Notes: a model not told the origin generated them from the sequence alone. A stretch of DNA of 27,500 bases from Symbiodinium natans (GCA_905221605.1 CAJNDS010000099.1:190001-217500); one strand, 5' to 3'; positions 14,657 through 23,036 are shown, counted from the stretch's first letter. A program made the numbers and translations.

Positions 14657-15182
14657 AGGGTAGTTGCATGGTCCCTTAATATGGGCCCTTAAAAGGGGAC
14701 CCCCCCCTCTATACCCCTGAGATACCCCAGACAAATTGGAGGCCCATACTTCAGAACCCTTTGAGGGAGGTAAGGGACCATATTCAGGGCCCTTGAAACT
14801 ACCCTTAAATACCCCCGAAACCCCAAACCTTCAACCCTAAACCCTAAAAACCCTAAAAACCCTAAAAACCCTAAAAACCCTAAAAACCCTAAACACACTA
14901 AAAACCCTAAAAACCCTAAAAACCCTAAAAACCCTAAAAACCCTAAAAACCCTAAAAACCCTAAAAACCCTAAAAACCCTAAAAACCCTAAAAACCCTAA
15001 AAACCCTAAAAACCCTAAAAACCCTAAAAACCCTAAAAACCCTAAAAACCCTAAAAACCCTAAAAACCCTAAAAACCCTAAAAACCCTAAGAAACCCTAA
15101 ACACCCTAAAAACCCTAAAAACCCTAAAAACCCTAAAAACCCTGAAAACCCTGAACCCTTGGGTTGCCCATGCAACTACCCT
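14657..15182. mobile_element. Inverted-repeat element (family D) enclosing a nonamer array
   Basis: AGGGTAGTTGCATGG (14657-14671) is perfectly repeated in inverse at 15168-15182. A shorter foldback lies at the left, where AACTACCCT at 14797-14805 pairs with 14657-14665 and the match continues imperfectly for about 35 bp. Either one 149-bp element is followed by an array and a second terminus, or a larger element was filled by the array. Confidence 0.65.
14848..15152 (-). repeat. Homogeneous CCCTAAAAA (TTTTTAGGG) array
   Basis: About 33 nearly identical 9-bp units. Because nine is a multiple of three, the reverse strand translates as endless RVF or GFL, explaining the long repetitive ORFs here, which are not genes. 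Confidence 0.95.
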
Positions 15183-15258
15183 TAGACAAGGTTATTGTCC
15201 AGAAAGGTTTCTGCTATGAAGCCCAAGTCCCGTGCTGCATGCCTCTCGCACCAGTGAT

Positions 15259-15372
15259 CTACTATTTACGTAAGAACCCCCAAAAACCAAAAAACATAAT
15301 GACTATATTACCCTCATAAGGAAGAATTGGTTTAAGTTTTTTGTTCTTTGGGGGTTCTTAAGCAATTGGTAG
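15259..15372. mobile_element. Foldback element with TAAGAACCCCC ends
   Basis: GTAAGAACCCCCAAAAACCA (from 15270) pairs with the reverse complement of TTTGTTCTTTGGGGGTTCTT near 15340-15360. Weaker pairing continues outward through CTACTATTTAC/CTACCAATTGC. Total is about 114 bp with an AT-rich centre and no coding capacity. Confidence 0.65.
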
Positions 15373-15609
15373 TGATGGATGCGGCACAAGTGGCCATAAC
15401 AACACCCGAAGCGAGCCATAAATCATCATCATCCACGCAGCTAGCCCTGTCTGAAGGCTCAGGCAACTTCGTACAGTAAGTAAGGCCATGGAAGTACCCT
15501 AGGTCGGGTTCTCCGAACTACAACCTGCTTTCAAACCCTGAACCTTAAAATCCCCAGGCCCTGTCACCTTTTCTGAAGGATGCTGCGAAAGGGGGGGAGA
15601 GGTTTAGGG
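15373..15609. other. Unique sequence, no gene recognised
   Basis: No telomeric array and no sustained protein-like frame. A short plus-strand frame near 15384-15460 is not convincing. Confidence 0.4.
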
Positions 15610-15705
15610 TTTGGAGTGCCTCCCGCATCATCTCGTAAGACACCTGCGCAGCGCGCACCTGAGGCCGTGCTGCCGCAGAAGTAGCAGACACGAAGCCCCT
15701 AATAC
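15610..15705 (-). CDS. Candidate exon, minus strand
   Basis: Within a longer minus ORF, the part reading ATSAAARPQVRAAQVSYEMM then REALQTL looks coding. Upstream codons on that strand are AT-rich and low-complexity, so they are more likely intron. The borders are not set. Confidence 0.4.
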
Positions 15706-16106
15706 AAATACAAGTACAGATACAATGCGTACAAACATATAATAGGTATGCACATATGTATACATAAATATGTATGTAAACCGCAGATGCGTATAAACTA
15801 TACTTGTAATGAAATGTAGACGGCGAGTATATGGAGGCACAAGTGCAGGCAAATGCATGGTGATTAGTATATCTCGACATAACACATGTTGCATCTTTAG
15901 CGTAGCTCAGACTGTAGACTCCACTTAGCGTGCAGAGCGTTTGTTTGGCAAGCACTGCGCCAGTCTCAGGGCACTGTGTCTTGAAGCTAAGAGAACTTGA
16001 GCGATTCGGCTTCGAGTAACGTCAGACGTGCGCTAAGTTGGAACTCGCTGCAAGATACAACACGCCTCAAGCCCCAAGCCCTTAACCCTAAACCCTAAAC
16101 CCGAAA
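15706..16106. other. AT-rich tract and short CCCTAAA run
   Basis: TA-rich, with ATACAAATACAAGTACAG-like and ATATGTATACATAAATATG-like low complexity up to about 15800, then unique sequence, then CCCTAAA units at 16083-16104. No gene was seen. Confidence 0.5.
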
Positions 16107-16190
16107 GCTGGAAAGCCTAGCTGCTGGGAACTCGTAGTCCGGCTTCTTGGAAGAGAACATGACCCCTTGGTCGGGGGAAAGCCGCGGAAT
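16107..16190 (-). CDS. Candidate exon, minus strand
   Basis: After CCCCAG| at 16192-16191 the frame reads IPRLSPDQGVMFSSKKPDYE then FPAARL. It has good protein character (DQGVMF, KKPDYEFP). It is followed by TTTCGGG/TTTAGGG on the coding strand. Confidence 0.5.
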
Positions 16191-16404
16191 CTGGGGCTTA
16201 CTGCTTAGGGCTTCGGGCTTAGGGTTTAGGGTTTAGGGCAGAGGGTCGACCAGATCCAGAGCCCCAAAAAATTCGGGCTTCAGCCGTGTTTTTAAAGGTG
16301 TTACCCTAGACCCTAGACCCTAAACCCTAGACCCTAGACCCTAGACCCTAGACCCTAGACCCTAGACCCTAGGCCCTAACCCCTAAACCCTAAACCCTAA
16401 ACTC
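16191..16404. repeat. Short arrays including a CCCTAGA block
   Basis: CTTAGGG/TTTAGGG at 16204-16238; unique 16239-16302; CCCTAGA units 16303-16372, a variant found here as a clean block; CCCTAAA to 16400. Confidence 0.85.
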
Positions 16405-16502
16405 AAGGTGTTGGCAGGCAACGCAGCAAAGAAAGAGCACAAGTCGTGGTATGAAAAGCGCATCAGGGCCGAAAGTTCATTGAGAAATTCCCAAAGCCAG
16501 GC
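16405..16502 (-). CDS. Candidate exon, minus strand, strong coding look
   Basis: The acceptor TACTAAAAG|G is followed by AWLWEFLNELSALMRFSYHD then LCSFFAALPANT, rich in aromatic and Leu residues as in a helical domain. The donor would be GA at 16404, leading into TTTAGGG units. A plus-strand reading (LAGNAAKKEHKSWYEKRIRA) is also open, but I prefer minus for the acceptor and donor fit. Confidence 0.5.
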
Positions 16503-16585
16503 CTTTTAGTAAGGCTAAGGATTTAGGATTTAGGGTTTAGGGTTTAGGGTTTAGGGTTTAGGGTTTAGGGCTTGGGGCTTAGGGT
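16503..16585 (+). repeat. TTTAGGG array
   Basis: About nine units with single CTTGGGG and CTTAGGG variants. Confidence 0.9.
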
Positions 16586-16692
16586 TTAGGGGTAGCAGAA
16601 CTGTGAATCTTGCGAGGAAACATCTTCTCTGGGCTCGGCTGCTGCTTTCAAAATGTCAACTGTGTGTCTCCAAGCCGCGCAGGGCGACTTGA
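16586..16692 (-). CDS. Candidate exon, minus strand
   Basis: Reads KSPCAAWRHTVDILKAAAEP then REDVSSQDSQFCYP, then TAA formed at the border with the repeat (16588-16586). The stop may lie in an intron if a donor is used earlier. The amphipathic VDILKAAAE helix supports coding. Confidence 0.45.
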
Positions 16693-17059
16693 GGTTTGGG
16701 TGAGTGTACCGGCCAGCCCTTTAATTAGGGTTTAGGGTTTAGGGTTTAGGGCTTAGGGTTTAGGTAGATTAGGGAGTTTAGGGAGTTTAGGGAGTTTAGG
16801 GTTTAGGGGTTAAGGTTTAAGGTTTAGGGTTTAGGGTTTAGGGTTCAGGGTTTAGGGTTCAGGGGACGGGAAATACATGGGCCCCAAAGTAGCCAGTACA
16901 TGGCGAAATATCTACGTGGGCACATGGGCCCTTGGGGCTTGGCAATGTGCAACACAAGGTGTTCATGTGGGATACCTGAAGGCAAAGACAAGTCGCAGCT
17001 TTTAGGGCTTAGGGTTTAGGGTTTAGGGCCTAGGGTTTAGGGTTTAGGGTTCACGGTAA
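16693..17059. repeat. TTTAGGG arrays, some with a GAGTTTAG block, and islands
   Basis: Array 16724-16865 with three GAGTTTAGG units; unique island 16866-17000; array 17003-17055. No gene was seen. Confidence 0.85.
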
Positions 17060-17290
17060 CACACAGGTTCATGCTGAGCATCCTCATGACGCTGGAGGAT
17101 AGCGTGCGACGTTTGCATGATCTACGTGCGTTGCGAGGAATGGCAATGCAGACACAAAGGGGCACATGCTTCGCAGTATCAGACAGATACAGTGGCAACC
17201 ATGCATGACAACACCGTCCGCCTCGACTTCTAGCATTTGCCAGATGGCCGTGCAAATCTCTCTCACGAGCAGTACAGACCTCAATCTTGC
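17060..17290 (-). CDS. Candidate exon, minus strand
   Basis: One minus frame is open for about 66 codons and contains RSVLLVREICTAIWQMLEVE then ADGVVMHGCHC. Another minus frame is also open. The first looks more like protein. Its 5' end (LRSVLLV) is shared with the duplicated segment at 18224. Confidence 0.4.
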
Positions 17291-17434
17291 GAAACCCTAA
17301 ACCCTAAACCCTAAACCCCATACACCTTAAAACCAAAGCCTTTAGAGTTTGGCATCTTTGGGTCTCCGTGGCTTCTAGGGTTTAGGGTTTAGGGTTTCGG
17401 GTTTCGGGTTTCGGGTTTAGGGTTTAGGGTTTAG
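17264..17434. repeat. Segmental duplication, copy 1
   Basis: CACGAGCAG.ACAGACCTCAA, a CCCTAAA array, CAAAGCCTTTAGAGTT.GGCA, CTTTGGGTCTCCGTGGCTT and a TTTAGGG array with three TTTCGGG units occur in the same order at 18224-18438. Unique parts differ by only a few bases; array lengths differ. Confidence 0.9.
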
Positions 17435-18223
17435 GGACACATCTTCATCACTGAGCATTCGAGCTGCAACCTCTGCCTACAGTACTTGTCCGCCGGGTTG
17501 ATCTTTTCTAGATGCCTGAGGATGTATTTAAACAGATCTTAAGGGAGGGTACTCCCCTAAGGCTCCCTAAGATTCCGCAAAGGCTCCCAAGGTACATACC
17601 CCCTCTCACCCTGAAGAACCCTAAAGGCTGTCCCACCCATCATGGAATGACACCTCTCTCATGGGCCCGAACTCCCAGGGCCCGAAGCCAAGCTGGCCCT
17701 GCCCCCAAGGTCAGGCCCGAACCCCTGAACCAAAACCTAAGTCTTTCCCCCCTCTATGCTACACCCTCTATGCTACCCCCCTAGGTTCCCCCCTTGAATA
17801 ACCTTAACTAGGCTGCATTATCCCTAAATGGCTTGAATTCTGGGGGCGAAGCTAGGGGGGGAGTAAAGCCATCAGAAACCTGAAGCCCCACGCCATTTCA
17901 ACACCTGGAACCCAGCACCCCTCAACCCTTAGACGCTACAGTAAACTCCCAAGGAATCCCAGCACTGATCGTGCTTAAACCATGCTCAAACTGTATAGAG
18001 TTTACTGCAAGCCCGCAAACCTCAAAACCCTAAACCTTCAACCCGAAGGCCCAAAAACCCTCAAACCTCAAAACCCTGCCCAAAAACCCTCAACCCTCAA
18101 CCCTCAACCCTAAACCCTAAACCCTAAACCCTAAATCCGAAACCCTAAACCCTAAACCGCATAAGCGCAGATACAGCTTCCCACCGCCTGGCCCCCTGTG
18201 GCCAGCTGCGCAAAGGGATGGCC
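17435..18223. other. Unique region, then decayed CCCTAAA-like repeat
   Basis: 17435-17990 is unique, with a plus ORF at 17512-17784 (MPEDVFKQILREGTPLRLPK...). Its Pro-rich later half follows AAGGCTCCC repeats and is not convincing. 18005-18160 is CCCTCAA/CCCTAAA repeat. Minus 18160-18223 reads GHPFAQLATGGQAVGSC, perhaps part of an exon in the second duplicated copy. Confidence 0.5.
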
Positions 18224-18438
18224 CACGAGCAGCACAGACCTCAATCTTGCGAAACCCGAAACCCGAAACCCTAAACGCTAAACCCTAAGCCCTAAACCCT
18301 AAACCCCATAAACCCTAAAACCAAAGCCTTTAGAGTTGGGCATCTTTGGGTCTCCGTGGCTTTTAGGGTTTAGGGTTTAGGGTTTAGGGTTTAGGGTTTC
18401 GGGTTTCGGGTTTCGGGTTTAGGGTTTAGGGTTTAGGG
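18224..18438. repeat. Segmental duplication, copy 2
   Basis: Same order as copy 1 at 17264-17434. Both internal arrays are longer here and contain CCCGAAA, CGCTAAA and CCCTAAG variants, so array length has changed independently since duplication. Confidence 0.9.
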
Positions 18439-18497
18439 TAGGGATTAGGGTTTCGGGTTTCGGGTTTAGGGTTTGGGGTTAGGGGTTGAGAGTATAT

Positions 18498-18635
18498 AAG
18501 GATTAGGGGATTGCACAATACCGTCCCAGAGCCTCCCGATCCTCTGAAAGAAAAGCACGGTCCACTTCTCAAAACCAGGCGGCTTGTTGGCAAACACCTG
18601 AACGTCAACAGGCGGACGCCGGCGCAGGGCGTAGG
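18498..18635 (-). CDS. Candidate exon, minus strand, strong coding look
   Basis: Reads PYALRRRPPVDVQVFANKPP then GFEKWTVLFFQRIGRLWDGI and VQSP. DVQVFANKPPGFEKWTVLFF has the strand-and-turn pattern of a folded domain. I do not recognise the family. TTTAGGG and TTTCGGG units lie on the left. Confidence 0.55.
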
Positions 18636-19017
18636 GATTGGGGGGGGGGCGTCTCCGAGTCTTTAGGATTTCAGGGAGCCCTAAACCCTGAACCCTAAAC
18701 CCTAAACCCTAAACCCTAATAGTAAGTTGAGCGGTTTAGGGTTTTGGGGCTAAGGGCTTCAGAGTTTTCCGCGTTGAGGGTTTAGGCCGGCGGCGCAGGA
18801 CATCTTCTCATGTGTCGTGCGGTTTACTAACCAATCAGTACTGTACCTTTAACTGTACACATAACCATATTAGGGTTTAGGGTTTAAGGTTTTAGGTTTA
18901 GGGTTTAGGGTTTAGGGTTTAGGGTTTAGGGTTTAGGGTTTAGGGTTACTGTACTTCTAACCATCTTAGGGCACTTGAGGGGCTTACAAGTGGGTTCGAA
19001 GTACAGATATAATTGGT
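18636..19017. repeat. Short arrays in both orientations and unique sequence
   Basis: CCCTAAA 18678-18718; unique 18719-18868; TTTAGGG 18869-18948; unique 18949-19017. No gene was seen. Confidence 0.8.
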
Positions 19018-19130
19018 TAATAAGTACCATGAACCTCCAAGTAGCCATCAAACATCGCATGTCGCCTGAGGCTCAATCTCGTGACGCGGCGGGGTCGGGT
19101 TAGGGCCAAGTAGCAAGCACCCTGAGATCC
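19018..19130 (-). CDS. Candidate exon, minus strand
   Basis: Open frame reading GACYLALTRPRRVTRLSLRR then HAMFDGYLEVHGTY, followed by TAA at about 19021-19019. It could be a terminal exon, or a donor may precede the stop. Confidence 0.4.
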
Positions 19131-19184
19131 TGGGCTGCTAAGCCTAAACCCTAAACCCTAAACCCTAAACCCTAAACCCCATGA

Positions 19185-19252
19185 ACCCGCCTGCTCCCAC
19201 CCTTGGATGAAGCCTGGCTCCAAGCGTTTGTCCTTTGGCCTGCGCATGTGCG
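19185..19252 (-). CDS. Candidate exon, minus strand
   Basis: Reads PHMRRPKDKRLEPGFIQGWE then QAGSW between CCCTAAA units (left) and TTTAGGG units (right). The composition is strongly protein-like for so short an island. Confidence 0.45.
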
Positions 19253-19489
19253 GTTTAGGGTTTAGGGTTTAGGGGTTTAGGGGTTTAGGGGTTTAGGGTT
19301 TAGGGTTTAGGGTTTAGGGTTTAGGGTTTAGGGCTTAGGGCTTAGGGCTTAGGGTTTAGGGTTTAGGGTTCAGCCTACTAGGGTCTGGGGTTTAGCCTAT
19401 TAGGGTTTAGGGTTTAGGGTTTAGGGTTTGTTTTGTTGGGTTACAAGGGGCGTGGGGGGTGGGGGGGTCAACAGGTGCCTAATCCAGGG
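19253..19489 (+). repeat. TTTAGGG array with a duplicated internal segment
   Basis: TTTAGGG, GTTTAGGG and CTTAGGG units at 19255-19430. CAGCCTACTAGGGTCTGGGG and TAGCCTATTAGGGTTTAGGG (near 19372 and 19393) are a small internal duplication. 19431-19489 is unique with G runs. Confidence 0.85.
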
Positions 19490-19605
19490 AACCTACTAAT
19501 CTCTCCGAAGGAAGATGTCTATTCCTCCCCAACGTGGTAAGAGCAAGCTCCCGAGCTCGCGGTGCTATTTTTTGGCTCGAAAGTGGAGTGGTGGGAAAGG
19601 CCTCA
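19490..19605 (-). CDS. Candidate exon, minus strand
   Basis: Open frame LEAFPTTPLSSQKIAPRARE then LALTTLGRNRHLPSERLVG. The Ser/Thr/Arg mix looks like a real linker or tail. The family is unknown. Confidence 0.45.
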
Positions 19606-19734
19606 AGCTAAACCCTAAACCCTAAACCCTAAACCCTAAACCCTAAACCCTAAACCCTAAACCCTCAACCCTAAACCCTAAACCCCAAACCCCAAACCCT
19701 AAACCCTAAACCCTAGGAAGAAGTGATTTTGCTG
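19606..19734 (-). repeat. CCCTAAA array
   Basis: About 14 units with CCCTCAA and CCCCAAA variants. Confidence 0.95.
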
Positions 19735-19850
19735 AGGTAGTGTTCGAAGCACCCTGAGTTGGGGGGTATCCTGGTTACTAACTTACCAAGCTCCCTCGCC
19801 TTTATGTCTTCCAGCAGGGGGAATAAAAACGGACGAGAGATGTTCAGACG
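19735..19850 (-). CDS. Candidate exon(s), minus strand, with a possible introner remnant
   Basis: Reads LNISRPFLFPLLEDIKAREL, then TTGGTAAGTTAGTAACC, which is both a GTAAGT-type donor and similar to the family-1 element terminus. About 40 nt later, after CTCAG|G, CFEHYLSKITSS and TAG follow. Either a very short intron or a decayed element lies between them. Confidence 0.4.
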
Positions 19851-20017
19851 TTCAGGGTTCAGGGTTTAGGGTTTAGGGTTTAGGGTTTAGGGGGGCATGA
19901 GCCGCTTCGGCTTGAGTTTTAGGGGCCAGGGGCTTTAAGGCTTGTGAGACCCAAAAATCCTAGCCTTAAGCCCCAAGCCAGAAGTGATGGCCGACAAAAG
20001 AAGCCCTAAGCTAAACC

Positions 20018-20063
<46 letters not shown>

Positions 20064-20131
20064 ACCCTAAACCCTAAACCCTAAACCCTAAACCCTAAAC
20101 CCTAAACCCTAAACCCTACCCCTGAAACCCC
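19851..20131. repeat. Short TTTAGGG run, unique island, CCCTCAA/CCCTAAA array
   Basis: TTTAGGG 19862-19890; unique 19891-20014; eight CCCTCAA units, then CCCTAAA to 20120. No gene was called. Confidence 0.85.
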
Positions 20132-20240
20132 AAAGTGGAAGCCAAGGATCTTGTAGTTGACCCACATGTTCCCATAACGCCCAGGCGGGAAGAAGCGAAA
20201 GGGCACTTCGCGGAAGAAGGGGCTCTCCCTCCTCTGTTTA
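20132..20240 (-). CDS. Candidate exon, minus strand, strong coding look
   Basis: Reads RRESPFFREVPFRFFPPGRY then GNMWVNYKILGFHFG. Aromatic-rich with FPPGRYG and NYKILGF motifs that look conserved, but I cannot name a family. On the coding strand the last telomeric unit abuts the exon as CTAAACAG|AGG. Confidence 0.6.
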
Positions 20241-20882
20241 GGGTTTAGGTTTAGGGTTTAGGGTTTAGGGTTTAGGGTTTAGGGTTTAGGGTTTAGGGTT
20301 TAGGGTTTAGGGTTTAGGGTTTAGGGTTTAGGGTTTAGGGGTTTTGGGTTTTGGGTTTAGGGGTTTAGGGGTTTAGGGTTTAGGGTTTAGGGTTTAGGGT
20401 TTAGTGTTTCGGGTTCAGGGCATAGGGTTCGGGGTTAGGGTTCAACGTTCAGGTTTTCGGGCTTAGGGTTTAGGGTGTAGGGCTGTGGGTTTAGTTTAGG
20501 GCTGAGGGACTCATATGCATGTGTGTAGGCTCTCGGGGTGTCTGTAAACAGATTCTGTCTGCACATCTGTATGTTTGTTTTTCTGTATGTATTTGCTTAT
20601 GTATTCACCGGGCATCATCTATTCATGCAAGTACGAGTCTGAGTTTAGTGCGCGTCTTTACATACGCAGGTTGTATGATGCCTCTTTTCTGCATGTTGGC
20701 ATGTGCCAGGCTAAGCTGCAAAAGCGAGGCGGAGCTGGGTGCGTCTCGTTGCGAGGCTGCTATTGCATGCTGTGATAGAAGAGTGAGATGCGCAGAATGC
20801 CTGAGAACGAAGCATGTGTCCCTAAACCCTAAACCCTGAACCCTGAAACCCTAGACCCTAAACCCTGTACCCTAAACCAAGC
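20241..20882. repeat. Long TTTAGGG array, then unique sequence
   Basis: 20241-20510 is TTTAGGG with GTTTTGGG and other variants in the right third. 20511-20822 is unique, TG-rich on the plus strand. Its ORFs (20519-20839) contain low-complexity Cys/Tyr/Val runs and are not convincing. CCCTAAA 20822-20878. Confidence 0.8.
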
Positions 20883-21000
20883 TAGTGTTGATGGTTACAA
20901 GGGATGATACAAAGAGCCCTTGCGTGCCGTGCATCCACCACTCATAGTGCTCCGCATCAGGGATGCCATTTTCCATGTCCAGAACGTCCACCATTGCCAC
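20883..21000 (-). CDS. Candidate exon, minus strand, strong coding look
   Basis: After CGAAAG|G the frame reads VAMVDVLDMENGIPDAEHYE then WWMHGTQGLFVSSLVTINT, and a GC donor fits at 20882. Both ends match the AG|G and GC pattern of the ankyrin gene. DVLDMENG and EHYEWWMHG suggest a folded enzyme or binding domain, but I do not recognise it. Confidence 0.6.
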
Positions 21001-21544
21001 CTTTCGTTCAGGGTTTAGGGTTTAGGGTTTGGGGTTTAGGGTTTAGGGTTTGGGGTTTGGGGTTTCGGTTTTAGGGTTTCGGCTTTAGGGTTTCGGGTTC
21101 AGGGTTCAGGGTTCAGGGTTCAGGGGCTTGGGGTTTGGAAACTTGAGATAAGTTACCACGGGCATGGACGTGGATGCAACATTACAAGTGCAGCATTACA
21201 AATACAACTGAATGTTCAAAGCATTTCAGACGAGTGCTGCACCGACGGACAAATAGAAAGCATGTCTTTCTTTGTATCCAGGGATAGATACTCTTGGTCT
21301 AAAAAGAAAAACTATGCAGGTTATCAGAGAAGAGGTAAAGTAAATGTCGCTGATTCTGAGCAGTTGTCAACATATGTTGCCTGAAACCAACTTTGATGAT
21401 GCAAAAGTGTTGTACAAATATGGTGAACTGATTGATGTGGGTTTTCTCGCCTTGAAGGCAACCAAATGCACAAAGAGAAGCCAACACAGGTTTGGTGCTT
21501 AGGATTGAGGGCTCAGGGTCCAGAACTCTAAGCCCTAAACCCTG
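21001..21544. other. TTTAGGG-type array, then unique sequence
   Basis: 21008-21130 is TTTAGGG with TTTGGGG, TTTCGGG and TTCAGGG variants. 21131-21500 is unique, AT-richer, with a weak minus ORF (62 codons). 21526-21544 is a short CCCTAAA/CCCTGAA run. Confidence 0.6.
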
Positions 21545-21608
21545 AACCCTATGTCAGAGTTGGGCGTCGCATCGCTCTGCCTTTCTGGTTGTACTGGCTG
21601 CCCTGGTG
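21545..21608 (-). CDS. Weak candidate exon, minus strand
   Basis: After CTCACCAGGGCAG-like sequence the frame reads QGSQYNQKGRAMRRPTLT, then TAG. Short, and no family recognised. Confidence 0.3.
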
Positions 21609-21872
21609 AGTGAAACCTACAAGCGCCCCAACCCCTAACCCCTGAACCCGAAACCCGAAACCCTAAACCCTAAACCCTAAACCTAAACCCTAAAGGCCCC
21701 CCTCAGGCCTTTTAAGGTCCTTTAGGGTTTGGGTTCGAAAGCTTAGCGTGTGAGCCCTGCAAGCCAGAGACATCAAAAGACCCCTCCCTTAAGACTCCGA
21801 GTCCCAAACCCTCTCAATCTTAACCCCAAAGAAAAGGTTTAGGGTTTAGGGTTTAGGGTTTAGGGTTTAGGG
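21609..21872. repeat. Short arrays and unique sequence
   Basis: CCCGAAA/CCCTAAA 21645-21690; unique 21691-21834; TTTAGGG 21836-21872, which passes directly into the TTGAAGGG array. Confidence 0.85.
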
Positions 21873-22147
21873 TTGAAGGGTTGAAGGGTTGAAGGGTTGA
21901 AGGGTTGAAGGGTTGAAGGGTTGAAGGGTTGAAGGGTTGAAGGGTTGAAGGGTTGAAGGGTTGAAGGGTTGAAGGGTTGAAGGGTTGAAGGGTTGAAGGG
22001 TTGAAGGGTTGAAGGGTTGAAGGGTTGAAGGGTTGAAGGGTTGAAGGGTTGAAGGGTTGAAGGGTTGAAGGGTTGAAGGGTTGAAGGGTTGAAGGGTTGA
22101 AGGGTTGAAGGGTTGAAGGGTTGAAGGGTTGAAGGGTTGAAGGGTTG
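21873..22147 (+). repeat. Homogeneous TTGAAGGG octamer array
   Basis: About 34 virtually identical 8-bp units follow directly on TTTAGGG units. The repeat gives three overlapping minus ORFs of PSTLQPFN peptides, which are not genes. The near-identity suggests recent expansion from a mutated telomeric unit. Confidence 0.97.
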
Positions 22148-22184
22148 AGGGAGCCAACGGCCCAAGATGGGGGGGCGGGGGGTT

Positions 22185-22265
22185 GCGGCCTTGAACTGAG
22201 GGCAGCCAGTTGAGCCCAGTCTTGCCACATAGGTCAGCTGCTCCATCAAGAATCCTCGCAACCCC
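22185..22265 (-). CDS. Candidate exon, minus strand
   Basis: Reads LRGFLMEQLTYVARLGSTGC then PQFKAA. A helical, well-mixed sequence just right of the octamer array. The family is unknown. Confidence 0.45.
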
Positions 22266-22904
22266 AGAGGGTTTAAGGGGAATTTGGGGGTTGAGGATTC
22301 AACAGTTTAGGGTTTAGGGTTTAGGGGTTTAGGTTTAGGGTTTAGGGGTATTTTGGGTTCACTAGTCTTAGGGCTGGGGGATTTTCGTTCAGGGAATCGC
22401 AATGGGTATCTTTAAAGATCTTTGGTGGCATTCATTAATTTAGGGGGCTATTATGAGGCGAGAAATTTTGAGAACTGACCTCCCTACTGATAAGGCTTAG
22501 CCTCGAAACCCTAAACCCTAAACCCCAAACCCTGAACCCCACACCCTAAACCCCAAACCCTAAAACCCTAAAACCCGAAAACCCTAAAACACTAAAACCC
22601 TAAAATCCTGAAACCCTAAAACCCTAAAGCCCTGAAAACCTTAAAACCTTAAAACCCTAAAACCCTAAAACCCTAAAACCCTAAAACCCCAAAACCCTAA
22701 AACCCTAAAACCCTAAAACCCTAAAACCCTAAAACCCTAAAACCCTAAAAACCCTAAAACCCTAAAACTCTAAAACCCTAAAACCCTAAAACCCTAAAAC
22801 CCTAAAACCCTAAAACCCTAAAACCCAAACCCCATACCCCAAACCCCATACCCCAAACGTTAAGGGCGTGGAGTTTAGGGTTTAGGGTTTGGGGTTTAGG
22901 GTTT
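22266..22904. repeat. Unique spacer and a CCCTAAAA octamer array
   Basis: TTTAGGG 22304-22350; unique 22351-22503; CCCTAAA then an octameric CCCTAAAA array 22504-22830 with CCCCAAA and CCCATAC at its right end; TTTAGGG 22872-22905, the last array in the window. Confidence 0.9.
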
Positions 22905-22990
22905 AGAAACGGCTCCAAGGCACAAAGACACTGCGTGAGTCCGGCAACACAGCGCCCGACAAATGGGAGGTTTACGAGGAGAGGGGACTC
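22905..22990 (+). CDS. Candidate exon, plus strand preferred
   Basis: Plus reads LQGTKTLRESGNTAPDKWEV then YEERGLLKS, hydrophilic and protein-like. A minus frame (LLVNLPFVGRCVAGLTQCLC) is also open. Strand is uncertain. Confidence 0.35.
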
Positions 22991-23036
22991 CTAAAATCCC
23001 CCCCAAATACTAGGTTTCCTTTTAGAGGTAGCTACT

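Noticed and set aside
14837-15175. Minus ORF of 112 codons translating as RVFRVF repeats
   Set aside because: It is the translation of a 9-bp telomeric-type repeat, whose length is a multiple of three; there is no protein-like variation.
16408-16509. Plus-strand exon (LAGNAAKKEHKSWYEKRIRA) ending in TAG
   Set aside because: The minus reading of the same island has more domain-like composition and a matching AG|G acceptor and GA donor; both cannot be assumed.
21853-22261. Three overlapping minus ORFs of 96-133 codons (PSTLQPFN repeats)
   Set aside because: An 8-bp repeat keeps all three frames open with the same peptide; only the upstream part (22185-22265) looks like an exon.
96-22905. CRISPR array
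   Set aside because: Repeats are contiguous heptamers to nonamers without regular unique spacers, and the gene structure is eukaryotic.
1-23000. Whole region as a chromosome-end telomere
   Set aside because: Orientation flips repeatedly, coding islands interrupt the arrays, and non-telomeric sequence lies at both edges of the window.
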